Assembly: GCF_003015185.1 (NCBI RefSeq)
Contig: NZ_CP027860.1
Location: 1,302,001 to 1,366,000, forward strand
From: Ahniella affigens
GTDB taxonomy: Bacteria > Pseudomonadota > Gammaproteobacteria > Xanthomonadales > Ahniellaceae
Direction of reading: 5' to 3'
DNA: 64,000 bases
Within the stretch, counting starts at the first letter, position 1, and each line of letters opens with the position of its first letter. The position numbers were made by a program, and so were the translations under genes. Under the pieces are notes generated by a model, which saw only the letters and a program-made list of their open reading frames with translations, searched no databases and was not told the DNA's origin. Positions 18,840 through 27,170 of the stretch are shown piece by piece.

Positions 18840-18959
18840 CGTGCGCGAACGTAGCCTGGGCAGACACAGCGTCTAGAGCGTTGTAGTTCCGCGCTTCGGC
18901 TGAGCCAGGGCAGACACAGGGGTCTTCCCCTACGGAAATGCTCAACGCGAAGATGCCGC

Positions 18960-20135
18960 TTAGATTGCTTGGAATGCCTGTTCCAAATCGGCAATCAAGA
19001 CGTCCGATGATTCAAGGCCAATCGAGAATCGGATCAGCCCAACGGGGACTGATGCAGGGAAGTCCAACGATGGCCAATTGCGGACGCCCGCAACCGGAAA
19101 GACTAGGGACTCGTAACCACCCCAGCTCGCGGCAATCAGGAAGCGGTCGAGGCGGTCGACAAATTGATCGACTTGCTCGACGCGATCGGCTTTCAACTCG
19201 ATCGACAGCAGGCCGCTGCCATGGCGTAGCTGCTGTTGCGTCAAACCGAATTGGCTGTAGCTCTGCGCCCATGGCGAATGCACGCGGGCGACTTTGGGAT
19301 GTCGCTCCAAATAGCGAAGCACTGTATCGGTGGTTTCGGCAATCTGCTTCAAGCGAACGGGTAGGGTTCTGAGACCACGCAACAGCAGCCACGCATCGTG
19401 CGGCGACAGAATCGCGCCGAGCGTCATGTACGGCCCATGAAACAGGTCACGAATGAGTTTTTCGGATCCCGCAACCACACCAGCCAAAACGTCGCTGTGG
19501 CCGTTCAAGTACTTCGTCGCCGAATGCGCCACCAGATCAATGCCGAGTTCGATTGCGGACTGGCCAAGCGGCGTCGCAAAGCTGTTGTCGAGCAGGGTAA
19601 AGATGCCACGCGCTCGTGCGATGCGTGCGATCGCGACCAAATCCTGTTGCTCGAACGTCAACGAATTCGGACTTTCGAGGATGATCAACCGGGTCTGGTC
19701 GGTGATCGCAGCCTCGACTTCGGCCGGATCGCGCGCATCGAGTAAGCGACCGTTGACACCGAAACGCTGTAGATGGGACTTCACTAGCGTACGTGTCCAC
19801 GCATACGGCTTGTCGACGCACAGCACCTCGTCGCCAGCGCGGAGCACCGACAGTGCCGCAGCGGCCATGGCCGCTGCGCCCGAACCGAACATCAGCGCGG
19901 CTTCGGCGCCTTCCAGAGCGGCGATCTTCTTCGCGACGATCTCGACTGTCGGGTTCTGCCCACGGGTATAGACGTGGCTCGAAAACTCATCGGCGACGCG
20001 GGTGCGCATCGTGGCTACATTCGGATGCGCGAACATCGCGCTTTGCACGATGGGTGGAATCACCGCGTCGAAGTACTGCGCCCGATCCTCGCCCAGATGG
20101 GTCAGGATGTACGACAGATCCTTAGGTTCGCTCAT
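18960..20135 (-). CDS. Trans-sulfuration PLP enzyme (cystathionine gamma-synthase / beta-lyase family)
   Basis: 391 residues, full length for the Cys/Met-metabolism PLP family. The PLP lysine is K208 in SATKYLNGHSD, with the upstream YTRGQNPTV and ALMFGSGAAAM phosphate-binding elements and the LLDNSFATP aspartate. These enzymes carry out elimination or replacement at the gamma or beta carbon of Cys/Met precursors in the cytoplasm. The exact reaction (cystathionine synthase, lyase, or methionine lyase) cannot be settled from motifs. Downstream of galU on the same strand, 27 bp away. Confidence 0.85.
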   Translation of the reverse strand: MSEPKDLSYILTHLGEDRAQYFDAVIPPIVQSAMFAHPNVATMRTRVADEFSSHVYTRGQNPTVEIVAKKIAALEGAEAALMFGSGAAAMAAAALSVLRAGDEVLCVDKPYAWTRTLVKSHLQRFGVNGRLLDARDPAEVEAAITDQTRLIILESPNSLTFEQQDLVAIARIARARGIFTLLDNSFATPLGQSAIELGIDLVAHSATKYLNGHSDVLAGVVAGSEKLIRDLFHGPYMTLGAILSPHDAWLLLRGLRTLPVRLKQIAETTDTVLRYLERHPKVARVHSPWAQSYSQFGLTQQQLRHGSGLLSIELKADRVEQVDQFVDRLDRFLIAASWGGYESLVFPVAGVRNWPSLDFPASVPVGLIRFSIGLESSDVLIADLEQAFQAI

Positions 20136-20162
20136 CCTGAGTGCCTCACTGAATAGTCGGTG

Positions 20163-21038
20163 TCACTCGCGGGCCAATCGTTCGCGCATGAGTTCGACGA
20201 CGGGCGCGTGCAATTCGGGATCTTCGAGCGCCAGATGCACCGTGGCCTGCACCATGCCGAGGCGATTGCCGCAGTCAAACCGACGTCCGGTGAACCGGTA
20301 CGCGAAGACGTCGCGCTCACGGAGCAGCGTCTGGATCGCATCGGTCAATTGAATCTCGCCGCCGCTACCGGCACCGGTAGTCTCAAGCAGATCAAAAATG
20401 CGGGCATCGAGGACGTAGCGACCCACAATGGCCAGTGTCGACGGTGCCGCTTCCGGCTTCGGTTTTTCGACCACGCCACGCATTTTTGCCAACGCATCGG
20501 TGACCGGCTCGGCGGACACGATGCCGTAGCGGTTCGTGTGTTCCTTCGGCACATCTTCGACGGCAATGACACTGGCGCGGCGATCCTCCGCGATCTCAAC
20601 CATTTGCCGAAGTGCACCGTGGCCACGATTCCAAATCATGTCGTCTGGGAGCATCACGGCAAACGCTTCGTTACCGACCACAGGCTTTGCGCACAACACC
20701 GCATGACCAAGGCCCAGGGCTTCAGGCTGGGTCACGAATACGGCGCGGACACCCTTCGGCAACAGGTTGCGGACGGTATCTAGTAGTTCGTGCTTGCCGG
20801 CTGCTTCGAGCTTCGCTTCGAGTTCGTATGACTTGTCGTAAAAATCCGCGATCGAATGCTTGTAGCGGTTGGTGACAAAGATCAGCGTGTCGCAGCCTGC
20901 GTCCACGGCTTCCTCGACCGCATACTGAATCAACGGTTTGTCGATCAGTGGCAGCATTTCCTTGGGCACGACCTTGCTCGCCGGCAGAAAGCGGGTGCCC
21001 AAACCCGCAACCGGGAATACCACTTTACGGATTCGCAT
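20163..21038 (-). CDS. galU: UTP-glucose-1-phosphate uridylyltransferase
   Basis: 291 residues, typical GalU length. The nucleotidyltransferase loop GLGTRFLPASK and PKEMLPLIDKP are at the N-terminus, with VMLPDDMIW as the metal-binding Asp region and VEKPKPEAAPS later. It makes UDP-glucose from UTP and glucose-1-phosphate for lipopolysaccharide, exopolysaccharide and trehalose synthesis in the cytoplasm. The start overlaps the end of the capD-like gene by 14 bases, so both are in one envelope-sugar operon. Confidence 0.95.
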   Translation of the reverse strand: MRIRKVVFPVAGLGTRFLPASKVVPKEMLPLIDKPLIQYAVEEAVDAGCDTLIFVTNRYKHSIADFYDKSYELEAKLEAAGKHELLDTVRNLLPKGVRAVFVTQPEALGLGHAVLCAKPVVGNEAFAVMLPDDMIWNRGHGALRQMVEIAEDRRASVIAVEDVPKEHTNRYGIVSAEPVTDALAKMRGVVEKPKPEAAPSTLAIVGRYVLDARIFDLLETTGAGSGGEIQLTDAIQTLLRERDVFAYRFTGRRFDCGNRLGMVQATVHLALEDPELHAPVVELMRERLARE

Positions 21039-22920
21039 GCGTCAACTTATGAATGGAAACCACGTCGGCCGATTCGTTCCGGTCGCTTTCGAACTCGGGC
21101 ACGAGCGCGCGCAGACAGCGCAGGCACTCATCCTCGTCAAAGCGCCGCACGGCGGCATCAATTCGATTGAGCCACTGCATGAGCTCGGTCCAGGGCACTT
21201 CGCGCGACTGTGCGAGGAAGATCTTCCGGTGGCCCGTGCTTTCGTAGTTCTCTTGCTCGTGGAAGAGTTCTTCGAACAATTTCTCGCCTGGGCGAAGGCC
21301 TGTGTAAACGATCTCGATCTCTTTGCCCGGCACTTTGCCGGCAAGCAGAATCATCTGTTCGGCAAGATAAGAGATCTTGACCGGCTCGCCCATATCGAGT
21401 GCGAAGATTTCGCCGCCACGGCCAAGTACCGCCGCCTGCAGGATCAGCTGACACGCTTCCGGAATAGTCATGAAGTAGCGCGTGATTTCTGGGTGCGTCA
21501 CCGTGACCGGGCCGCTCCGACGAATCTGCTCGCGGAACAACGGGACCACACTGCCGGCGGAATCGAGCACATTGCCGAACCGAACGGTGATGAAGTGCGT
21601 CCGGGATCGGAGTGACAAAGCCTGGCAGAAGATCTCAGCGGCGCGCTTGGTGGCGCCCATCACGCTGGACGGGTTGACCGCTTTGTCGGTCGAGATCAAC
21701 ACAAAGTTCTCGACGTTGTGGCGGTCACACGTCAGCGCCAGCGTTTGCGTGCCGCAAAGATTGTTGCGCAGGGCCTCGCGTGCTTGGCCCTGCAGCAGCG
21801 GTACGTGTTTGAACGCGGCGGCATGAAACACCGCATGCGGCCGGTAATGGCTGAAAACGCGCTCGCATGTGGCGCTGTCACCGCAGTCGCCAAGTACCGG
21901 GTTCATCACGAGCTCCGGGAATTCGCCGCGGAGTTCCTGTTCGATCCGATACAGGTTGTACTCGCTGAGCTCCAGGACGGTCAGGGAATCGCAACCGAGC
22001 CGGGCGACCTGGCGGCACAGTTCTGCACCGATCGAGCCGCCGCCGCCCGTCACGAGCACGCGCTTGCCCGCGAGGCCCGTGCGGATCGCCGTCCAGTCAA
22101 GCGACACTGGGTCACGACCTAGCAAATCTTCGATTGCCACTTCCTTCAGCTCGTTGAAGTTGGAGCGGCCCTCGACCACATCCTGCAGCCGCGGGATGGT
22201 CCGGAATGGCAGTTGCGAGGCCTCGCACAGCGTCACGATCCGCTGCATCTGCTGGTTGTTCGCCGACGGCACCGCAATGACGAGCATGTCGGCAGCTACT
22301 TCCTTGGCGAGCTGCGGCAGCTCCTCGATCGGGCCGATCACCGGCACGCCATGAATCTTGGTGCCGCGCAGGCCCACGTTGTCGTCAACGAAACCGACGG
22401 GCCGATACAGGTTCTCGCGCCGGATCTCGCGGACCAGATTTTCGCCGGCACGCCCAGCGCCCAGAATCAGCACCCGCAGCGTTGGTTTGTTGCCCACCAT
22501 GTCGGTGCGGCTGTCCTTCCAGAACCGATACAGCATGCGTGGTGCGGACAAGAACAACATCAGCGCCAGCGGATAGATGACGAGTACCGAACGCGGCGTG
22601 CCCGCGAGGCGGTCGTAGACGAACAGGCCAATGGCGATGCCGATGACGCCGAGCACCGAGCCGCGGGCGATATTGACGAGATCGGGCATGCTGGCAAACC
22701 GCCAGAGGCCCTTGTACAGGCCAGTCCAGATCAGGACGAGCCCCTGCACCCCGAGGACGACCCAGTATTCCTGGCTCCAGAGCGGAATCTCGGGCGGCGC
22801 CGTTTGGACGTTGTAGCGCACCCAGTTGGCGCCGAACCAAGCCAGCCAGACCATGGTCAGGTCATGGGCGACCACTGCAATGCGTGGGTGGATCACGCTG
22901 ATCAAGGTGCGTAGTTTCAT
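21025..22920 (-). CDS. CapD/WbpM-type membrane nucleotide-sugar dehydratase
   Basis: 631 residues. The N-terminal third has about four membrane helices, followed by a Rossmann region (RVLILGAGRAGENLVREI, about 150-170), then a second SDR domain with GGGGSIGAEL near 290. The active site has SSVMGATK, where Met replaces the usual Tyr, as in WbpM and FlaA1-like 4,6-dehydratases. It would convert UDP-N-acetyl-hexosamine to a 4-keto-6-deoxy sugar at the inner membrane for O-antigen or capsule. It overlaps galU (14 bases). Confidence 0.92.
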   Translation of the reverse strand: MKLRTLISVIHPRIAVVAHDLTMVWLAWFGANWVRYNVQTAPPEIPLWSQEYWVVLGVQGLVLIWTGLYKGLWRFASMPDLVNIARGSVLGVIGIAIGLFVYDRLAGTPRSVLVIYPLALMLFLSAPRMLYRFWKDSRTDMVGNKPTLRVLILGAGRAGENLVREIRRENLYRPVGFVDDNVGLRGTKIHGVPVIGPIEELPQLAKEVAADMLVIAVPSANNQQMQRIVTLCEASQLPFRTIPRLQDVVEGRSNFNELKEVAIEDLLGRDPVSLDWTAIRTGLAGKRVLVTGGGGSIGAELCRQVARLGCDSLTVLELSEYNLYRIEQELRGEFPELVMNPVLGDCGDSATCERVFSHYRPHAVFHAAAFKHVPLLQGQAREALRNNLCGTQTLALTCDRHNVENFVLISTDKAVNPSSVMGATKRAAEIFCQALSLRSRTHFITVRFGNVLDSAGSVVPLFREQIRRSGPVTVTHPEITRYFMTIPEACQLILQAAVLGRGGEIFALDMGEPVKISYLAEQMILLAGKVPGKEIEIVYTGLRPGEKLFEELFHEQENYESTGHRKIFLAQSREVPWTELMQWLNRIDAAVRRFDEDECLRCLRALVPEFESDRNESADVVSIHKLTHANP

Positions 22921-23079
22921 CCCCCTATTGTGCCGGAAAGGCGTGAAAAGTTCTGGTTAAGCCGCACAGAACGCACGTTTTGGGGGCACGGCCACGGCAA
23001 TCAGGAGCGCAAGTCCGGCATCAACACAGGGCGTTTCCGCGCCCAGAGGGTCACGGGCTGCAGGTGTTGCCGCAGCCTA

Positions 23080-23109
23080 GTGACGCTGGACCCTGTGACG
23101 CTGGACCCT
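23080..23109. repeat. Two adjacent 15-bp direct repeats
   Basis: GTGACGCTGGACCCT occurs at 23080-23094 and again at 23095-23109, in the short gap between the capD-like gene and the gamma-carbonic anhydrase gene. Meaning unknown. Confidence 0.6.
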
Positions 23110-23132
23110 GCATGCAGATCAACCCGGGCTTG

Positions 23133-23669
23133 TCAGCCTTGCAGGTACTCGTTTTTCAGACGCACGTAGTGCTTGGCGGAGTAGTAGAGCATCTCGATTT
23201 CTTTGTCGCCCAAACGGCGCACACATTTGCCTGGGTTCCCAAGCCACATCTCGCCACTTTGGACGACTTTTCCGGGCGGCACCAAACAACCGGCGCCAAC
23301 AAAGCCGTGCGTCATGACGCGGGCGCCGTCCAGTACCGTCGCGCCCATGCCAATGAGGCAGGCATCTTCGATCGTGCATGCATGCAGAATGGCGCCATGA
23401 CCGACAGTCACATCGGCGCCGATCAGCAGCGGAAAGCCGCCAGCGGTGACCGGGCCATCGTGCGTCACGTGCAGAATGGCGCCGTCCTGGATATTGGTGC
23501 GGGCGCCGATGCGGATGTAATGCACATCGCCACGCACCACGCACATCGGCCAAATTGACGCGTCCTCACCCACCTCGACATCGCCAATCACCACCGCTGC
23601 CGGATCGACATAGACACCGGCAGCGAGGCGAGGCAGCTGGCCCTTGTAGGGGCGGATCGACGTGCTCAC
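23133..23669 (-). CDS. Gamma-class carbonic anhydrase family protein (YrdA-like)
   Basis: 178 residues with left-handed beta-helix hexapeptide repeats (VYVDPAAVVIGDVEVGEDASIW). Metal-binding histidines are in LHVTHDGP, VTVGHGAILHAC, matching the gamma-CA trimer interface. Such proteins bind zinc or iron; not all hydrate CO2. The start is GTG at 23669, immediately after the desaturase stop (23672), implying an operon. Confidence 0.88.
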   Translation of the reverse strand: MSTSIRPYKGQLPRLAAGVYVDPAAVVIGDVEVGEDASIWPMCVVRGDVHYIRIGARTNIQDGAILHVTHDGPVTAGGFPLLIGADVTVGHGAILHACTIEDACLIGMGATVLDGARVMTHGFVGAGCLVPPGKVVQSGEMWLGNPGKCVRRLGDKEIEMLYYSAKHYVRLKNEYLQG

Positions 23670-23671
23670 CG

Positions 23672-24871
23672 TTAGACTGCCTGCGGCGCCAAGGACCAGC
23701 CGCGAAGATCCGCCGCAAACTGCGCCAGCGCTCGCGAGCCCGAGGCTTCGGCCTCACTGCACCAAGCCCGCAGGGCTTCCAGCCGTTCCTCAGCGTTCTT
23801 GCTGGTTCGGGCGAGAATCTCGTTCAAGCGACGGCGGTGCTCCACCAACGTTGCGAGCGACGGGCGCGTTGCCAGCCAGGTTTCCATGGCTTCGCGCTGC
23901 TCGTTGCTGAGCCAACGGCCATCGCTCGCAATACCGCGGCGCAAACGGCCAGAGAGCCGGATCCCGGCGCGTTTGGCCGCTGCCAGTTCGTCGTGCAGGG
24001 TAGGTCGGATCACTTCGCGGAAGTAGCGTTTGGACAACTCGAAGCGCACCGTCATCGCCGCCTTCAGGGTCTCCGCATCGGGCAGCTGAATATTCGGGCG
24101 AACGTGCAGTGTCGGCGCAATACGCAGCACCTTGGCCAAGCCAAGCCGGCGCAGCAACGAGATCACCGACCAGCCGATATCCCACTCATACCGGCGCAGC
24201 TGAAACTTGGCCGAGCTCGGATAGGCATGGTGGTTGTTGTGCAATTCTTCGCCACCAATGAAAAACGCCCAAGGTGTCAGATTGGTCGAGCGATCGTCCG
24301 TCTCGAAATTGCGATAGCCCCACCAGTGGCCCAGGCCATTGACAACACCTGCGGCCATGACTGGAATCCAGAGCATCTGGAACGCCCAGATTGCGACCCC
24401 GATAAAGCCGAACAATGCGAGGTTGATGAAGAACATCAAGGACGGGCCCCAGTTGGGGTGCGCGGCGTAGAGCTTGCGCTCGATGAAATCGTCTTCCAGG
24501 CCTTGCGAGAACTGCATGATCATCTCGCGGTCCTTCTTCGCTTCCTGATAAAGCGTCACGCCGTGAAACACCACTTTCCAGATACCGTGCGCAACCGGGC
24601 TATGCGGATCTTCCTCAGTCTCAACGCGGGCGTGGTGCTTGCGGTGAATGGCAACCCAGTCGCGGGTGACCATGGCCGTTGTGAGCCAGGTCCAGAAGCG
24701 AAACACGTGCGCGATCAACGGATGGAACTCGACCGAGCGATGCGCTGCCGAACGATGCAGAAACAGCGTGGTGCCGAAGATGGTGAGCTGCGTGACCGCG
24801 AAGAAATAGGCAATGACCAGCCAAGTGGGTGAGCCGGTGAGGCCATGAGCCAGAAAATCAAGAATCGACAT
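23672..24871 (-). CDS. Acyl-CoA (delta-9) fatty-acid desaturase
   Basis: 399 residues with the three histidine boxes of membrane di-iron desaturases: HRSAAH (39-44), HRKHH (76-80) and HNNHH (about 212-216), plus four or so membrane helices. It introduces a double bond into acyl chains at the inner membrane using O2 and an electron donor, adjusting membrane fluidity. The C-terminal ~130 residues are soluble and Arg/Glu-rich. Its neighbour, the gamma-carbonic anhydrase gene, is co-directional with a 2-base gap. Confidence 0.92.
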   Translation of the reverse strand: MSILDFLAHGLTGSPTWLVIAYFFAVTQLTIFGTTLFLHRSAAHRSVEFHPLIAHVFRFWTWLTTAMVTRDWVAIHRKHHARVETEEDPHSPVAHGIWKVVFHGVTLYQEAKKDREMIMQFSQGLEDDFIERKLYAAHPNWGPSLMFFINLALFGFIGVAIWAFQMLWIPVMAAGVVNGLGHWWGYRNFETDDRSTNLTPWAFFIGGEELHNNHHAYPSSAKFQLRRYEWDIGWSVISLLRRLGLAKVLRIAPTLHVRPNIQLPDAETLKAAMTVRFELSKRYFREVIRPTLHDELAAAKRAGIRLSGRLRRGIASDGRWLSNEQREAMETWLATRPSLATLVEHRRRLNEILARTSKNAEERLEALRAWCSEAEASGSRALAQFAADLRGWSLAPQAV

Positions 24872-24928
24872 GAGCGAGTCCTAGTCAGTCAGATTTGGAT
24901 TATTGCGGCAGTCGCCGGCTCAGTCCAA

Positions 24929-24946
24929 CAAACAAACGGTTGTTTG
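24929..24946. promoter_or_regulatory. Inverted repeat upstream of desaturase, possible operator
   Basis: CAAACAA and TTGTTTG flank a 4-base spacer ACGG, 58 bases before the desaturase start. TetR-type regulators (DesT, FabR) control desaturases in related bacteria, but this sequence does not match a known consensus, so the role is a guess. Confidence 0.3.
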
Positions 24947-25146
24947 GCACTCGGTGCCACTTTTTGTGGCGATCTGATGGACCACGGGGGCCTGCCAGGT
25001 TCACATTACGGCGAGCCCGGAGCGTGTGCGGGGCACACTGACTGACAAGCCGTGGCCATTGCCAAGCCTCCCGTCTTCCGGAATTCTGTTGCACAGCGTT
25101 GGCGCAGGGCCGCAGGCGAACGGGCACATTCGCGGGCGCGGACCTG

Positions 25147-26388
25147 ATGAGGATTGTGAACTGGCGACCGAGCAACTTGCGAGCCGCGACAGGCCATGGT
25201 AACGCTGCGGTCGTGGACCCGCGATCGATCTTTCTGACCCTCGCGATGCTGAGCCTGCTCACTGGCGGGGTCTTGGGGCTGATGCATCGGAGCCTGCTGC
25301 CTGATGTGCAGCGGGCGGCTGTGCTGTGGCGCCAGGGAACGTTGATGGTGGCCATGTCGGGTGCGATGTTCGCGTTTCAGGACCTGCTGCCGCGATGGCT
25401 CGGTGTCATTGTGGCCAATGGTCTGCTGCTGTTCGGCCTAACCACTTATCTACACGCCTTACGCTCCTTTTTTGCGTTACCCAGTCCTCGTTTGGCCTAC
25501 CTGCTCGCGGCAGTCGTGATCGCGCTGCTGGGTTGGTTCGTGCTCGTTGTCGATCTGTACGCGGTCCGGGTGGGCTTGTCGTCGGTCCTGATTGGCGGAT
25601 TGTTGTTAGTGTCGGCGCTGACGGTTCATCAGAACCGACGTTCCGACCTCGAAACGTCGGCACGGATCATGGCTGGTATCTTGTTTTTCTCGGCACTGGT
25701 AATGGCAGCACGGATGTTGAGTGCGCCGTTCCTGAATGGCCCCAACGTGTTGGTGCCGAATGTGATGAATATTCTTGCAGGCTTGGTTGGCGCGATATTC
25801 CCGGTGGTCGGCACTACCGCGTTCCTGATGATGTGCTCCGATCGCGCCAGGCTGCGGTTACTGAAGGCTTCGGTTACCGACGAGCTCACCGACTTGCCCA
25901 ATCGGCGTGCCTTGGCCGAGTTTGCTGCCACCCAGAGGCGTCAGCTCGGCGCTGGCCGCAGTGTGGCATTGCTATTGTTCGACCTGGATCGCTTCAAACT
26001 GATCAACGACACCTATGGGCACGAAGCAGGTGACCGCGCGCTGATTCATGTTGCCGGCATCTTGAAGCGTCTGGCACCCAACGACGCTCTGGCCGGACGG
26101 TTTGGCGGCGAGGAATTTCTCTGTGTGTTGCCCGTGACATCGATTGACACCGCGATGGCACTTGCCGAAGCCATTCGCGCCGAACTCGCCCGATCGCCGA
26201 TGCAATTGGGCCAAGAGCGCATGACGATCACGGCGTCTTTCGGCGTCAGCCTGATGGAATCGAATGCTGACGCGCTCGATCGGGCGTTGGCGAAAGCCGA
26301 CCGGGCGATGTACCGCGCCAAGGCCAGCGGGCGCAATCGCGTCGAACTCTTCGATCAGGTGGGGCAGGCCTCGGCGAATCTCAAGTGA
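25147..26388 (+). CDS. Membrane-bound diguanylate cyclase
   Basis: 413 residues from the ATG at 25147. Seven or so hydrophobic helices in residues 20-230 form an unrecognised membrane sensor. The GGDEF domain follows: FDLDRFKLINDTYGHEAGD for metal and GTP, then the active-site FGGEEF, so it should make cyclic-di-GMP. No RxxD-type inhibitory site was evident before GGEEF. Monocistronic; divergent from the desaturase and convergent with the oxygenase downstream. Confidence 0.92.
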   Translation: MRIVNWRPSNLRAATGHGNAAVVDPRSIFLTLAMLSLLTGGVLGLMHRSLLPDVQRAAVLWRQGTLMVAMSGAMFAFQDLLPRWLGVIVANGLLLFGLTTYLHALRSFFALPSPRLAYLLAAVVIALLGWFVLVVDLYAVRVGLSSVLIGGLLLVSALTVHQNRRSDLETSARIMAGILFFSALVMAARMLSAPFLNGPNVLVPNVMNILAGLVGAIFPVVGTTAFLMMCSDRARLRLLKASVTDELTDLPNRRALAEFAATQRRQLGAGRSVALLLFDLDRFKLINDTYGHEAGDRALIHVAGILKRLAPNDALAGRFGGEEFLCVLPVTSIDTAMALAEAIRAELARSPMQLGQERMTITASFGVSLMESNADALDRALAKADRAMYRAKASGRNRVELFDQVGQASANLK

Positions 26389-26453
26389 CCGTCGCCGGAC
26401 TGGCTTGCCGAGAGCGCTTGCTGCGATTCCGGCGCCGATTGCGACTCGAACGC

Positions 26454-27170
26454 CTACAGCGCGCGAAAGGTCAGCACTAGAACGTCGCGCCAAGCCGGCT
26501 CTTCAATGAGCAGCGGCGACACCGGGGTGACGCCATGCAAGCAGCGGTGGTCATTCAGCACCACCAGATCGAAGGGGTCGGTCAACACGAACGCGTCAAG
26601 GAGACGGCCGTCGGGTGCGTGAATGGTGGTGGTCCCGCGTTGAATGTTTTGGCGTTCGATCAGCATGACCAATACGTAATCAACGCCATCCCGGTGCACG
26701 CCCTCGGGCGTGGGCTTGCCGGGGGAATTGCGCCCCGCCTCGATCCGGAATTGATGCGCCTCGATATGCCAATGCGCGCGTCCGTGCGACTGGTTCAACA
26801 TGTCGAGTGCAAATCCGAGTACACGACGCACAACGGGATGCGCCAGCACCTCGGACGAGATCGGCGCAAACCATCGCTCAATGCCGCCATTCAACCGGTT
26901 GTATTGAAGACTCTGATAGTGCGGTTGCTCGGGCTCAATGACGAGATCATCGAGATCGTGCGCGTTCATTACCGCATAGCGTCGGCGCCGATAGCGCCCG
27001 GCATCGGCCATATACTCGTCGCGCGGCATGTCCTGCCATTGCGCGCGCAGCACTGGCAGCGTGGCGGTTTGCAGGTCGAGTGCTTCGATGGCATCGGCGG
27101 CAGGCAGAAAGCAAAAGCCTTGTTCGCCGAGCAGAGTTTGGCAATGCTCAAGAATGTTCATCGTCGCCAT
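26454..27170 (-). CDS. 2OG-Fe(II) dioxygenase family protein (BsmA/isoleucine-dioxygenase-like)
   Basis: 238 residues. An iron-binding HRDG (EGVHRDGVDYV) and a distal HGVTPV supply the His-Asp-His triad, and the fold resembles the 2OG-Fe_Oxy_2 family (BsmA, L-isoleucine dioxygenases). These hydroxylate amino acids or are linked to biofilm stress responses; the substrate here is unknown. The start at 27170 is preceded by GGTGA; ATG at 27161 is an alternative. It overlaps the end of yoaA by 23 bases. Confidence 0.82.
   Translation of the reverse strand: MATMNILEHCQTLLGEQGFCFLPAADAIEALDLQTATLPVLRAQWQDMPRDEYMADAGRYRRRRYAVMNAHDLDDLVIEPEQPHYQSLQYNRLNGGIERWFAPISSEVLAHPVVRRVLGFALDMLNQSHGRAHWHIEAHQFRIEAGRNSPGKPTPEGVHRDGVDYVLVMLIERQNIQRGTTTIHAPDGRLLDAFVLTDPFDLVVLNDHRCLHGVTPVSPLLIEEPAWRDVLVLTFRAL

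Noticed and set aside
23555-24832. 425-codon open frame antisense to the desaturase
   Set aside because: Overlaps the desaturase with its three His boxes; no domain and no ribosome-binding site.
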